From Rhizobium tumorigenes (GTDB taxonomy: Bacteria > Pseudomonadota > Alphaproteobacteria > Rhizobiales > Rhizobiaceae): a stretch of 64,000 nucleotides of DNA. Within the stretch, counting starts at the first letter, position 1, and each line of letters opens with the position of its first letter. The stretch is from the NCBI RefSeq assembly GCF_003240565.2, contig NZ_CP117255.1, positions 992,001 through 1,056,000 of the forward strand. Reading direction: 5' to 3'. Under the pieces are notes generated by a model. It made no database searches. It saw nothing but the letters and a program-made list of their open reading frames with translations, and had not been told where the DNA came from. The position numbers and the translations under genes were made by a program. This document shows, piece after piece, positions 47,181-56,852 of this stretch.

Positions 47181-47295
47181 ATGACAGCCCGAACTGACCA
47201 TTAACGCCGGTCGAACTTCGAAGCATCATATTAGAGATATATAATTTATCACGCGGGGATCTTGTGGGCAATATCGGACTTTTGATCTGCTGGCA

Positions 47296-47328
47296 TTAAA
47301 AAAGGCGCAACCCCTGCAGGTGCGCCTT
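47296..47328 (-). terminator. rho-independent terminator of rpmG
   Basis: On the minus strand AAGGCGCA and TGCGCCTT pair around an 11-base loop and are followed by a T run of about six. It lies 26 bases after the rpmG stop. Confidence 0.8.
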
Positions 47329-47353
47329 CTAGAACCTGAAAACCATAGTGATC

Positions 47354-47521
47354 TTACTTGATCTTGGTTTCCTTGAACTCGACATGCTTCTTAGCAATCG
47401 GGTCGTACTTCGTCTTGTTCATCTTGTCGGTCATCGTGCGGCTGTTCTTTGTGGTGACGTAGAAGAAGCCGGTGTCGGCCGTCGACAGAAGCTTGATCTT
47501 GATTGTTGTTGCCTTGGCCAT
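47354..47521 (-). CDS. rpmG: 50S ribosomal protein L33
   Basis: A small protein of the large ribosomal subunit, 55 aa, basic. It starts [20 protein letters not shown] and ends in lysines, exactly the family pattern. The segment [20 protein letters not shown] lacks the zinc-binding cysteines, so it is the C-minus form that does not need zinc. Its own terminator follows at 47296-47328. The MFS gene lies 93 bases upstream on the same strand. It is too short for most ORF finders. Confidence 0.95.
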   Translation of the reverse strand: MAKATTIKIKLLSTADTGFFYVTTKNSRTMTDKMNKTKYDPIAKKHVEFKETKIK

Positions 47522-47614
47522 GGTCGTCCTGCCTTTAAGAAAAATGATGCCGTGGACGGCCGGTTGCGGTCCACGGCAAATTATGGCGCGAAATTACAAA
47601 TCGCGCCCGAAAAG

Positions 47615-48799
47615 TCAACCCCTCTTCCCCAGGAACAGCAGTCTGGCCCCGGAAAGCAACACATAAAGCCCGAAGAAACCGGCAATTGCCCAAGCAAATC
47701 CATCGGTGCCGGCGGCGTCGATAGCTGTGCCGATCGCCTGCGGGCCGGCGACCGTGCCGATTGCATAGCAAAACACGAACGCGGCATTGGCAGCGGCAAG
47801 ATCCGGCCCTGTCAGCTGGGATCCGAGATGGCTGAGGCCTACCGTATAGAGGCCGGAGACGCATCCTCCGAAGAAAAGAAGCAGGCCTGCGGTTATCATC
47901 CAGTTGCCGACCACCCATGGCAGCGCGAGCGCGCCGACCAGGCCCATGCAGGCCATGATGACCAGCAGCGGCCGCTTGTCTGCCAGTTTGTCCGATAGCA
48001 GGCCGAGCGGGATCTGGAACACGACATTGCCGATGCCCATCATTGTCAGCAGCAAGGCGGCGTGCGATTCGGTAAAGCCGGAGCGCGTCGCATAGATCGG
48101 AAACAGCGACAGGCCGCCTGCCTCGACCGCTCCGAACACGAACACGGCAGCGGTGGCCGTCGGCACCAGGAAGACATAGCGCATGAAATGCATCTCGGGC
48201 TTTTCTTCCAGCACCGGGCTTTCATTGCGGGCAATGAAGATCGGGATGGCGGCAACCAGGATGGCGACCGCGCCGATCAGGAAGGGCAGGATACCCTCGC
48301 TGCCGACCAAGGAGAAAATCAGCGGTCCTGCAGCAAAGCCGAGCGACAGGACTGTGGCGTAGAGCCCGAGCACGAAGCCGCGCCTTGCCGGGGGGGAGGC
48401 GGCGTTGATCCAGAATTCCGAAAGGATGAACAGCGTGGTGGTCGCGCCGTGGAAGACCAGCCGCAGCGGGAACCACATCCAGAAGGCCGTCGCATAGTAG
48501 AAGCCGACAGCGCTGACGGCCGAGAGAAATACCGCCCACATCATTGTCGAGGCAACGCCGAAGCGGTGCGCCAGCCGTGTGGTGATGGGCGCGGCGATCA
48601 TTGCCGCGATCCCTGCCATCGCTGTGTTGAGGCCGATCAGCGACGACGAGATACCGCGCTTTTCAAGGATGATGCTGAAAAGGGGCAGGCCGAGACCGAT
48701 GGCAATGCCAACGGCCGAAATCGACGAGATCGCGGCGAAAAGCGAGGGCCAGTGAATTTCTTCGACATGGCCGACCTTGCCGTTCGTCGGTTCAGTCAT
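47615..48799 (-). CDS. MFS transporter (YcaD-like)
   Basis: A twelve-helix inner-membrane transporter of 394 aa of the major facilitator superfamily. The first half has the motif-A-like loop TTRLAHRFGVAST near residue 57, and the second half PLGLLSDKLADKRPLL near 259-274, the typical repeat positions. Relatives of this pattern are annotated as YcaD-like, of unknown substrate. N- and C-termini are cytosolic. The start (MTEPTNGKVGHVEEIHWPSL) is preceded by GGATCAACC, a modest ribosome site. It is the upstream neighbour of rpmG and probably has its own promoter in the 243-base gap before DUF983. Confidence 0.88.
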   Translation of the reverse strand: MTEPTNGKVGHVEEIHWPSLFAAISSISAVGIAIGLGLPLFSIILEKRGISSSLIGLNTAMAGIAAMIAAPITTRLAHRFGVASTMMWAVFLSAVSAVGFYYATAFWMWFPLRLVFHGATTTLFILSEFWINAASPPARRGFVLGLYATVLSLGFAAGPLIFSLVGSEGILPFLIGAVAILVAAIPIFIARNESPVLEEKPEMHFMRYVFLVPTATAAVFVFGAVEAGGLSLFPIYATRSGFTESHAALLLTMMGIGNVVFQIPLGLLSDKLADKRPLLVIMACMGLVGALALPWVVGNWMITAGLLLFFGGCVSGLYTVGLSHLGSQLTGPDLAAANAAFVFCYAIGTVAGPQAIGTAIDAAGTDGFAWAIAGFFGLYVLLSGARLLFLGKRG

Positions 48800-49042
48800 G
48801 GTTGATCCTTAGCATGGAGCGAACGAGACGTCCGCGTCGCAGAATTGAGAAAGGCCTCTTGCCGGCTAATCCAGAGCGCCACATTCCGGGGCCTCCGGTC
48901 GATCGCAGCGGCCGGAGCATGCCCGACAATGCCGGCAATGTTCAGACAAGAATTAGCCTCCATGTCAACCCATGGCCGGTGATGATGTCAGGTCCGGTGG
49001 GGAAAACCCTGCCGTTTCGGCTTGTCTCGGCGTCCTGCAGCC

Positions 49043-49498
49043 TTACCCGGTGCCTTTGCCTTCATCGAATTCGTCCGGCTGGTCGTCGTGGCCACCGAAG
49101 CCGTGCATGCGCAGAGCCCATTGCAGCCCGATCACGCCGCCCTTGATCGGCTGGATGACGGCAAGCGCCGTCAGCACGGTGATCGGCGCCCATATGGAAA
49201 GCGTCGCCCACATCGGCAGATGGTGCATCGTGTCCGATATCATATATCCGCCGACGACAACGTGGCCGAGCACGAGGATGACGAGATAGGGTGGCAGGTC
49301 GTCGGAGCGGTGGTGAAACATTTCCTCGCCGCAGACAGCGCAGCTATCCACCGGCTTCAGAAACGCCCGAAAAAGCTTTCCACGGCCGCAGTTGGGGCAA
49401 CGGCTGCAGGCGCCGCGCAGGATAGCCTGGCCGAGCGGGCGCTCGGTTTTTTCAGGTCCGCCATAGCGAATGACGGGTGTCGAACCGCTTGCTGTCAT
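49043..49498 (-). CDS. DUF983 family membrane protein
   Basis: A 151-aa inner-membrane protein with a cytosolic zinc-ribbon-like segment (CSRCPNCGRGKLFRAFLKP followed by DSCAVCG, residues about 30-60) and two transmembrane helices at about 72-94 and 97-119. DUF983 proteins are common in alphaproteobacteria and have no known function. The C-terminus is acidic. The ATG at 49498 sits 5 bases after GGAGGAGGAG; the longer frame to 49615 lies inside rnr. It follows rnr by 28 bases, so it is in the topA-rnr unit. Confidence 0.88.
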   Translation of the reverse strand: MTASGSTPVIRYGGPEKTERPLGQAILRGACSRCPNCGRGKLFRAFLKPVDSCAVCGEEMFHHRSDDLPPYLVILVLGHVVVGGYMISDTMHHLPMWATLSIWAPITVLTALAVIQPIKGGVIGLQWALRMHGFGGHDDQPDEFDEGKGTG

Positions 49499-49526
49499 CA
49501 CTCCTCCTCCAGCCGCCCTCCAGCAG

Positions 49527-51917
49527 CTATTTCCGTCCGCGCGGTGGCCTCGTCCCAGGCTTCTTGCGCACCGGCGTGCCGCCGCGTCCAGACTTATGGA
49601 ACGAACGCATGCCACGCGGCAGTTCGCGTCCCTCGCTCAGCATCTCGAAGCGCAGCGCGCCTGCCAGCGGCACCGCTTCCACCAGTTTCACCTTGACGCT
49701 GTCGCCAAGGCGATAGCCAAGCCCTGTGCGGTCGCCGACCAGCGCCTGGTGCGCCTCGTCATAGATGTAATAGTCGTTGCCGAGCGTCGAGATCGGAATG
49801 AAGCCATCGGCGCCGAATTCCGGCAGTGCGATGAACAGGCCAGACTTGGTAACGCCGCCGACGCGCCCGTCGAACTCTTCGCCGACACGGTTGCTGAGGT
49901 GATGGGCAATCAGGCGGTCTACGGTCTCGCGCTCGGCCGCCATGGCGCGCCGCTCAAAGGTCGAGATTTCCGCCGCGATGTCGTCGAGACCGGCTTCCTG
50001 CTCCGGCGTGATGCCGCCTTCGCCAAACCCGAGCGAACCGACCAGCGCGCGGTGGACGATAAGGTCGGCGTAGCGGCGGATCGGCGAGGTGAAGTGGGCG
50101 TACTTCATCAGGTTAAGGCCGAAATGGCCGATATTCTCCGGGCTGTAGATCGCCTGGCTCTGGGAGCGCAGCACCATCTCGCTGACCATTGTCTGGTGCG
50201 GCGTGCCTTCTGCCTTGGCAAGAATGCCGTTAAAATTGTTGGCGCGCATGTTGCCGCCCTTGGCGAGCGGAATGTCGAGCGTCGCAAGAAATGTTCTCAG
50301 GATCTCCTGCTTGGCAAGCGACGGGCCGTCATGGATGCGGAATACCAGCGGCTGCCGCTGCTTTTCCAGCGTCTCGGCAGCGGCGACGTTCGCCTGGATC
50401 ATCATTTCTTCGATGAGCTTGTGGGCATCCAGCCGCGGCGGCACGACGACGCGGTCGACTGTCCCATCCGGCTTCAGCTGGATCTTGCGCTCGGGCATGT
50501 CGAGTTCCAGCGGCTGCCTGCGGTCACGGCCGCGTTTCATCACGCCATAGGCATGGTAGAGCGGCTTGAGGATCGGTTCCAGCAGCGGGCCTGTCTGGTC
50601 GTCAGGCGTCCCGTCGATCGCCGCCTGCGCCTGCTGGTAGGAGAGCTTGGCCGCACTCTTCATCATGATACGGTGGAAGGTGTGGCCGATCTTGCGGCCC
50701 TCGCGCGAAAACACCATGCGCACGGCGATCGCCGGCCTGTCGACGCCTTCCTTCAGCGAGCAGAGATCGTTGGAGATCCGCTCCGGCAGCATCGGCACCA
50801 CCCGGTCGGGGAAGTAGACCGAGTTGCCGCGCTTCTGTGCCTCCCGGTCAAGCATGGAATTCGGCCTGACATACCAGGAGACGTCGGCGATTGCGACGTT
50901 GACGATGACGCCTTCGACATTGTCGGGAGAAGGGTCCAGCTCGGCATATACGGCGTCGTCGTGGTCCTTGGCGTCGGCCGGATCGATGGTGATCAGCGGC
51001 ACGTTGCGCCAGTCTTCGCGGCTCTTCATCGTCGCTGGCTTGGCGTCGTCGGCCTCGGCTAGCACCGGCAGCGGGAAGATGTAGGGGATGCCATGGGCAT
51101 GGATGGCAATCATCGAGATTGCCTTTTCCGAGCCGATCGAGCCAAGTACCGACAGGACCTTGGCGCGCGGCAGGCCGAAGCGGCCGAGACGCGCAACTTC
51201 GATCTCGACCAGGTCGCCATCCTTGGCGGTGCCGACATCCTCGGGATCGATGACCATTTCTTCGCCGCGCCGCTCGACCGGCATCAGCCTTCCGCCACCA
51301 CCGGGCGTCTCTCGGAAAACGCCGAGAGCAGCACTGCGGCGACGGTCGAGAACCTTGATGATCCGCGCCGTATAGGCCGGTCCGCCGCGGTCTCCGGCCG
51401 GAAAGATCTTTGCCAGCACCCGGTCGCCCATGCCGGCCACCGGTGCCTTGCCCTTGCCGTTGCGACCGGCCGGCGATGATGTCTGGCGGATGGCGACGGC
51501 CGGCGCGACGCCGGCATCCTCCGGCCATTCCGCCGGGCGGCCGATCAGCTCGCCGTCCTTGTCGCGGGTGGTGATGTCGAGCACGGTCACGGGGGGAAGA
51601 GCGCCTGGCCGCATCAGCGACTTGCGGTTCTTCTGCACCATGCCGTCCTCTTCGAGGTCGCGCAGCAGGTTTTTCAGTTCGACGCGTTGCTCGCCCTTCA
51701 GCCCGAAGGCCTTGGCCAGTTCGCGCTTGGAGGCTTGCTGTGGATGGTCGGCAATGAAGCGCAGGATGACTTCGCGCGGCGGCAATACACCCTGGACGAT
51801 CGTGTCCCTGGCTGGCGCCGTAACATCACTCTTGACCGCGCCGGCCTTGGCGGCACGCACGGGCTTGCCGAGACGACGTTCGACGGGCGACGGTCTGCTG
51901 CGCGGTTCTCTGCTCAC
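49527..51917 (-). CDS. rnr: ribonuclease R
   Basis: A 3'-to-5' exoribonuclease that degrades structured RNA. The protein is 796 aa. The N-terminal helix-turn-helix-like region (about 40-100) includes KRELAKAFGLKGEQRVELKNLL. Cold-shock domains follow, then the RNB catalytic domain with ITIDPADAKDHDDAVYAELD, whose aspartates bind magnesium. The S1 domain is GEEFDGRVGGVTKSGLFIALPEFGADGFIP near residue 660-690, and a basic tail ends it. The start is a GTG at 51917 that overlaps the topA stop (GTGA); the open frame upstream of it is only a shadow of topA. Cotranscribed with topA and the DUF983 gene. Confidence 0.93.
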   Translation of the reverse strand: MSREPRSRPSPVERRLGKPVRAAKAGAVKSDVTAPARDTIVQGVLPPREVILRFIADHPQQASKRELAKAFGLKGEQRVELKNLLRDLEEDGMVQKNRKSLMRPGALPPVTVLDITTRDKDGELIGRPAEWPEDAGVAPAVAIRQTSSPAGRNGKGKAPVAGMGDRVLAKIFPAGDRGGPAYTARIIKVLDRRRSAALGVFRETPGGGGRLMPVERRGEEMVIDPEDVGTAKDGDLVEIEVARLGRFGLPRAKVLSVLGSIGSEKAISMIAIHAHGIPYIFPLPVLAEADDAKPATMKSREDWRNVPLITIDPADAKDHDDAVYAELDPSPDNVEGVIVNVAIADVSWYVRPNSMLDREAQKRGNSVYFPDRVVPMLPERISNDLCSLKEGVDRPAIAVRMVFSREGRKIGHTFHRIMMKSAAKLSYQQAQAAIDGTPDDQTGPLLEPILKPLYHAYGVMKRGRDRRQPLELDMPERKIQLKPDGTVDRVVVPPRLDAHKLIEEMMIQANVAAAETLEKQRQPLVFRIHDGPSLAKQEILRTFLATLDIPLAKGGNMRANNFNGILAKAEGTPHQTMVSEMVLRSQSQAIYSPENIGHFGLNLMKYAHFTSPIRRYADLIVHRALVGSLGFGEGGITPEQEAGLDDIAAEISTFERRAMAAERETVDRLIAHHLSNRVGEEFDGRVGGVTKSGLFIALPEFGADGFIPISTLGNDYYIYDEAHQALVGDRTGLGYRLGDSVKVKLVEAVPLAGALRFEMLSEGRELPRGMRSFHKSGRGGTPVRKKPGTRPPRGRK

Positions 51918-54601
51918 TCTGCTGCCTTCTTCACTGTCTTCTTGGCGGCTGGCTTGGTCTTGGCCTTGGCTGCCGGCTTGGCGGCGGTCTTGGTCGTCTT
52001 TGCCGATGCGGCAGCGGTCTTCGTTGCTGCCTTCGCCTTCGGTGCGGCCTTGGCCTTGGCGGCAGCTTTCGGCTTGGCAGGCTTGCCGGCCTTCTCGACG
52101 ATCAGGGCAAGCGCTTCCTCGACACTGACGCTCTGCGGATCCTTGCCCTTCGGCAGCGTCGCGTTGATCTTGCCCCAGTTGACATAGGGCCCATACTTGC
52201 CGTCGCGCACGGTGATCTTGCCGCCACCGTCCGGATGGTCGCCAAGGTCCTTCAGCGCTGCCGGCGTGCCGCGACCGCTTGGGCCCTTGGCCTGCTTGTC
52301 GGCGAGCACCGTGACGGCGCGGTTGAGACCGACCGTGAATACGTCCTCGATGGTCTCGAGATTGGCATAGGAGCCGTCGTGCAGCAGGAATGGTCCGTAG
52401 CGGCCGAGGCCGGACGAGATCATCTTGCCGCTTTCCGGATGCTTGCCAATATCGCGCGGCAGCGCGATCAGTGCCATCGCCTTCTCGTAGTCGATATCCT
52501 CGGGCTTCCAACCCTTCGGCAGCGACGAGCGCTTGGCTTCCTTGCCCTCTCCACGCTGGATGTAGGGGCCGAAGCGACCGGAGCGCAGTGTCAGCTCTTC
52601 CTCGGTCACCGGGTCCTTGCCGAGCGCCTTCGGCTCGCTTAGGCCGGTCGATTCCGCATCCGTGCCGCCTTCAGACGAGAGCTGGCGGGTGAAATTGCAG
52701 TCCGGATAGTTCGAGCAGCCGACGAAGGCGCCATACTTGCCAAGCTTCAGCGACAGGTTGCCGGTGCCACAGACCTGGCAGATGCGCGGATCGCTGCCGT
52801 CTTCGCGCGTCGGAAACACCAGCGGTGCCAGCGCCTCGTTCAGCGCATCGAGCACGTTGGTGACGCGCAGTTCCTTGGTGTCGTTGATCTGGGCGAAGAA
52901 AGCCGTCCAGAATTCGCGCAGCACGTCCTTCCAGTTAAGCTCGCCGGCCGAGATCCGGTCGAGCTTCTCTTCGAGATCGGCGGTGAAGTCGTATTCGACA
53001 TAGCGGGTGAAGAAGTTTTCGAGGAATGCTGTGACCAGCCGGCCCTTGGCCTGCGGCACCAGCTTGCGCTTGTCGATCGTCACATAGTCGCGGTCGCGCA
53101 AGGTTGCCAGCGTTGCGGCATAGGTGGAAGGCCGGCCAATGCCGAGCTCTTCCATCTTCTTGATAAGCGTGGCTTCCGAATAGCGCGGTGGCGGTTCGGT
53201 GAAATGCTGCGTCGAGTTGATCTTCTGCTTGGCGAGGTTTTCGCGGGCGTTGATCTCCGGCAGGCGGCCGTCTTCTTCACCGTCATCGCTCTGCTCGCCG
53301 TCTTCCTTCTGGTCGGTATAGGCAGCGATGAAGCCATCGAAGCGGATGACGGAGCCAACGGCCCGCAGGCCGGCCTTGTCGTCGCCGTTGGTTGCCAGAA
53401 TCTCGACGGTCGTCCGCTCGATCTCGGCAGAAGCCATCTGGCTGGCAATCGCCCGCTTCCAGATAAGGTCGTAGAGACGCAGCTGGTCGGCATCGAGGGC
53501 GCTGCGCAGGTGATCGGGAATGCGTTCGAAGTCGGTAGGACGCACGGCCTCGTGCGCTTCCTGGGCGTTCTTTGCCTTGCTCGAATAGAAACGAGCCTTT
53601 TCCGGCAGGTAGCGATTGCCGAACTGACTGCCGATCGAGCTGCGCGCCGCATCGATTGCCTCCGGCGCCATCTGCACGCCGTCGGTACGCATATAAGTAA
53701 TGAGACCCACGGTCTCGCCGCCGATGTCGATACCCTCATACAGCCGCTGCGCGACCTGCATCGTACGTGATGCGGAAAAGCCGAGCTTGGAAGAAGCGGC
53801 CTGTTGCAGCGTCGAGGTGGTGAACGGTGGAGACGGGTTGCGCTTGACGGGCTTCGCCTCGACGGTGTCGACGACATAGCTGGCACCTTCGAGCAATGTC
53901 TTGAGATTGCCGGCCTGTTCGCCATTGGCAATCGAGCGTGCCTGCAGACGCTTGCCGTCGGCAACCGTCAGACGGGCTTCGAATTCATCGCCGCGCGGCG
54001 TCTTCAACAGCGCCGAGAGGTTCCAGTATTCTTCCGAAACAAACCGCTCGATCTCGGACTCACGGTCGCAGACCAGACGCAGCGACACGGACTGCACGCG
54101 GCCGGCAGAGCGGGCGCCGGGCAGCTTGCGCCATAGCACCGGCGACAGGTTGAAGCCGACGAGATAGTCGAGGGCCCGGCGCGCCAGATAGGCGTCGACC
54201 AGCGGTCCGTCGATATCGCGCGGGTTGGCCATGGCGTCGAGAACGGATTTCTTGGTGATGGCGTTGAAGACGACGCGCTGCACCTTTTTGGTGCCAATCA
54301 CCTTCTTCTTGTTGAGAAGGTCGAGCACATGCCAGGAGATCGCTTCACCTTCGCGATCAGGGTCGGTCGCGAGGATCAGGCCATCGGCCGTCTTCATCGC
54401 GTCCGTGATATCCTTCATGCGCTTGGCCGAGGCGGCGTCGACTTCCCAGAGCATCTCGAAGTCCTGGTCGGGCAAAACCGAACCATCCTTGGCGGGCAGA
54501 TCGCGCACGTGACCGAAAGACGCCAGGACCTTGTAGTTGGGTCCCAGATATTTGTTGATCGTCTTGGCCTTGGCAGGCGATTCTACCACTACAACATTCA
54601 T
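51914..54601 (-). CDS. topA: DNA topoisomerase I
   Basis: A type IA topoisomerase that relaxes negative supercoils. The protein is 895 aa. The TOPRIM domain comes first (VVVESPAKAKTINKYLG; DPDREGEAISWH), then the active-site region VGLITYMRTDGVQMAPEA with its tyrosine, and a zinc-ribbon region (CQVCGTGNLSLKLGKYGAFVGCSNYPDC) near residue 590. Repeats of the KYGPYVNWG type follow. The last 60 residues are almost only Lys and Ala, a histone H1-like tail. The ATG at 54601 (MNVVVVESPAKAK) is preferred to one two codons earlier. The gene heads the topA-rnr-DUF983 unit. Confidence 0.95.
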   Translation of the reverse strand: MNVVVVESPAKAKTINKYLGPNYKVLASFGHVRDLPAKDGSVLPDQDFEMLWEVDAASAKRMKDITDAMKTADGLILATDPDREGEAISWHVLDLLNKKKVIGTKKVQRVVFNAITKKSVLDAMANPRDIDGPLVDAYLARRALDYLVGFNLSPVLWRKLPGARSAGRVQSVSLRLVCDRESEIERFVSEEYWNLSALLKTPRGDEFEARLTVADGKRLQARSIANGEQAGNLKTLLEGASYVVDTVEAKPVKRNPSPPFTTSTLQQAASSKLGFSASRTMQVAQRLYEGIDIGGETVGLITYMRTDGVQMAPEAIDAARSSIGSQFGNRYLPEKARFYSSKAKNAQEAHEAVRPTDFERIPDHLRSALDADQLRLYDLIWKRAIASQMASAEIERTTVEILATNGDDKAGLRAVGSVIRFDGFIAAYTDQKEDGEQSDDGEEDGRLPEINARENLAKQKINSTQHFTEPPPRYSEATLIKKMEELGIGRPSTYAATLATLRDRDYVTIDKRKLVPQAKGRLVTAFLENFFTRYVEYDFTADLEEKLDRISAGELNWKDVLREFWTAFFAQINDTKELRVTNVLDALNEALAPLVFPTREDGSDPRICQVCGTGNLSLKLGKYGAFVGCSNYPDCNFTRQLSSEGGTDAESTGLSEPKALGKDPVTEEELTLRSGRFGPYIQRGEGKEAKRSSLPKGWKPEDIDYEKAMALIALPRDIGKHPESGKMISSGLGRYGPFLLHDGSYANLETIEDVFTVGLNRAVTVLADKQAKGPSGRGTPAALKDLGDHPDGGGKITVRDGKYGPYVNWGKINATLPKGKDPQSVSVEEALALIVEKAGKPAKPKAAAKAKAAPKAKAATKTAAASAKTTKTAAKPAAKAKTKPAAKKTVKKAAE

Positions 54602-54899
54602 GATCATTCTCTAATTAGGAGGTCGCGCTGAGGAGAAACAGGCGGGTGTCCGGGCAATCTTCACTTCCCGGCCCCTCGACATGGACAGTGAAATCGCTGC
54701 GGTCAAGAGGGACGGTGCATTTTTGCCGCCTGCAACGTGACGCAACCTTTGCGAGATATTAAACGTATTGCAATTATAGATAAATGCTTTATCGTCTTTG
54801 TTATGCAGAGATAGAGACAGTCCATGCAGTGATACACCCTTGCGACGGGAAGACGAAATGACGTCCAAACCTGTGAAAAATAAGGGAGGGCAAACCTCC

Positions 54900-55070
54900 A
54901 TGGAAAGCTTTGCATTCATCCGCCAGATGTTGGGCGAGTTGCGGCAGGTGGCAGAAAGGGAACGTGCCGATCTTCTGTGCTACCTTCTGGAGATGGCCTA
55001 CGTCGAGGCCGGCGACCTCCAGGCCGGCCATCGGCCACTTGCATCAATCCAGCATGGCGAGCGACACTAG
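54900..55070 (+). CDS. small conserved hypothetical protein (56 aa)
   Basis: A 56-aa soluble helical protein beginning MESFAFIRQMLGELRQVAE and rich in Glu, Leu and Arg, ending in a short polar tail. I recall similar small proteins in rhizobia, without function. The ATG at 54900 follows GGGAGGG by 9 bases; an in-frame ATG at 54858 with its own GGGAAG site would add 14 lysine-rich residues. The 3' end overlaps the dprA 3' end by 27 bases, in convergent orientation. It lies alone between topA and dprA. Confidence 0.65.
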   Translation: MESFAFIRQMLGELRQVAERERADLLCYLLEMAYVEAGDLQAGHRPLASIQHGERH

Positions 55071-56195
55071 CCCGCCGGGGTGTCGATGCAACCGTCCGGC
55101 GAGATCCAGTTCGATCAGGACAAGATAGACTGACGCCGCCGCCAGCACCGTGTGGCGGATGATATCGTCGATCTCGACCGGTGTCGGCCCGAGCGAATCG
55201 ACGATGCGGGCGCGGTCGTTGTCATCGGGCGGCAGCAGCATCGGCTTGCCGGGATCCTCGCCAGGCTCCTCTGCCATCGGCGTCGCGAACAGGTCGATCT
55301 CCGACAGTGGCGCCAGAGCCTCGATGATATCACCGGGGCTGGTGGCGATCATTGCGCCATCCTTCAGCAATCCGTTCGTTCCCTGACAGCGCGGATCGAG
55401 CGGCGAGCCGGGCACGGCAAACACCAGCCGCCCGAATTCCCCGGCAAGCCGCGCCGTGATCAACGAGCCGGAGCGTGTCGCCGCCTCGACGACCACCAGA
55501 CCCAGCGCGGCCCCAGCGATCAGTCGATTGCGACGGGGGAAGTCGCGGGCCCTCGGCTCCCAGCCGAATGGCATCTCGCTCAGCGCCATGCCATCGCCGT
55601 TCCAGATTTCATTGAGCAATCCGACGTTTTCGGGCGGGTAGGGCTGGTCCAGTCCACCGGCCAGCGCCGCGATGGTACCGGTCTCGATGCTGGCCCGATG
55701 GGCAGCCGTATCGATGCCGCGCGCCAGCCCCGAGATCACCGCATAGCCGGCACGACCGCAGTCCCGCGCGATCATCGCCGCGAACTTGGCGCCGCTGATC
55801 GACGCATTGCGCGAGCCGACGATACCCACCACGGGCTTGGTACCGGTGGCAAGATTGCCCTTGGCCGCGATCAGCGGCGGTGCCCCATAGATCTGCCGCA
55901 GCGCCGGAGGATAGTCGGGTTCGCCGACGCCGATGAAGCGCGCCCCGAAGCGCTCGGCAATCTCAAGTTCGCGCAGGGCATCGCTTTCGCTGCAGATGCG
56001 GATAGCCCGCGTTGCGCCGCCGCGCTGCGACAATTCCGGCAGCATCGCGAGCGCGGTTTCAGCCGAGCCGAAGTGGTTGATGAGGTCGCGGAAGGTGGCA
56101 GGCCCGACATTGTCGGAGCGGATCAGCCTGAGCCAGGCAATCCGTTGTTTTTCCGTCAGCGCAATCCCAGACCGTCTTGCGCTGTCCGTGGCCAT
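55044..56195 (-). CDS. dprA: DNA-processing protein DprA
   Basis: Loads RecA onto incoming single-stranded DNA in transformation; also called Smf. The protein is 383 aa. The N-terminal SAM-like helices (residues 10-75, with LIRSDNVGPATFRDLINHFGS), the Rossmann-like domain with VVGIVGSRNASISGAKFA and GLARGIDTAAHRASIETGTIAALAGGLDQPYPPEN, and a C-terminal winged-helix region (about 320-383) are all present. Full length. Whether this organism is naturally competent is unknown; DprA is conserved without competence in many species. plsY precedes it by four bases on the same strand. Confidence 0.93.
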   Translation of the reverse strand: MATDSARRSGIALTEKQRIAWLRLIRSDNVGPATFRDLINHFGSAETALAMLPELSQRGGATRAIRICSESDALRELEIAERFGARFIGVGEPDYPPALRQIYGAPPLIAAKGNLATGTKPVVGIVGSRNASISGAKFAAMIARDCGRAGYAVISGLARGIDTAAHRASIETGTIAALAGGLDQPYPPENVGLLNEIWNGDGMALSEMPFGWEPRARDFPRRNRLIAGAALGLVVVEAATRSGSLITARLAGEFGRLVFAVPGSPLDPRCQGTNGLLKDGAMIATSPGDIIEALAPLSEIDLFATPMAEEPGEDPGKPMLLPPDDNDRARIVDSLGPTPVEIDDIIRHTVLAAASVYLVLIELDLAGRLHRHPGGLVSLAMLD

Positions 56196-56199
56196 GAAC

Positions 56200-56817
56200 C
56201 TACCCCTTGGATCCGATCTTGCTTTCCGTCCCTGCAGTCAGCCTGGCGATGTTGGCCTTGTGTTTCCACCAGCAGATGAGGCTCATCAGCGTCATCGCCG
56301 CAGCAATCTTGTCGGGTCCCACTATCCACAGCGCAACCGGAATGACAAGTGTTGCAACCAGTGCGGACAGCGACGAGTACCGGCTGAGGAAGGCGCAAGT
56401 GAGCCAGACGACCGCAAACAGCAGCACCATAACCGGCGCCAGCGCCAGCAGGATGCCGATATAGGTTGCCACACCCTTGCCGCCCCTGAAGCCGATCCAG
56501 ACCGAAAAGATATGGCCGATGAACGCCGCAAAGCCCGCAAGCAGGCCGGCCTCTGCGCCAAAAAGCCGCGTGCAGACGAATACGGCGAGGGTGCCTTTGA
56601 GAGCATCGAGCAGCATCGTTGCGACGGCGAGCTTCTTGCTGCCGGTGCGCAGCACATTGGTTGCCCCGATGCTGCCGGAGCCGATTGACCTGACATCGCC
56701 GAGCCCGGCCATGCGGGTCAACACCAGCCCGAAGGGGATGGAGCCCAGCAAATAGCCGACAGCAACGGCTGTTAGCGCTAGCGGCACGGTGATCTGCCAG
56801 TTCATGATGTCGTTCAA
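56200..56817 (-). CDS. plsY: glycerol-3-phosphate acyltransferase PlsY
   Basis: An inner-membrane enzyme that transfers the acyl group from acyl-phosphate to glycerol-3-phosphate, the first step of phospholipid synthesis. The protein is 205 aa with about five to six membrane helices. The family motifs are present: [12 protein letters not shown] (motif 1, with Ser), [19 protein letters not shown] (motif 2), and [18 protein letters not shown] (motif 3). The start at 56817 may be four codons too long (MNWQITVPL at 56805). It lies between pyrC' and dprA on the same strand, with 35 and four bases between. Confidence 0.94.
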   Translation of the reverse strand: MNDIMNWQITVPLALTAVAVGYLLGSIPFGLVLTRMAGLGDVRSIGSGSIGATNVLRTGSKKLAVATMLLDALKGTLAVFVCTRLFGAEAGLLAGFAAFIGHIFSVWIGFRGGKGVATYIGILLALAPVMVLLFAVVWLTCAFLSRYSSLSALVATLVIPVALWIVGPDKIAAAMTLMSLICWWKHKANIARLTAGTESKIGSKG

Positions 56818-56852
56818 ATCGTCCCCCTATAGTCCGGCTTTTCCGGCCGTTT

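Noticed and set aside
51918..52511. An N-terminal extension of rnr by about 200 codons
   Set aside because: The extension reads topA in another frame, is unlike RNase R, and the GTG at 51917 overlapping the topA stop gives the proper protein.
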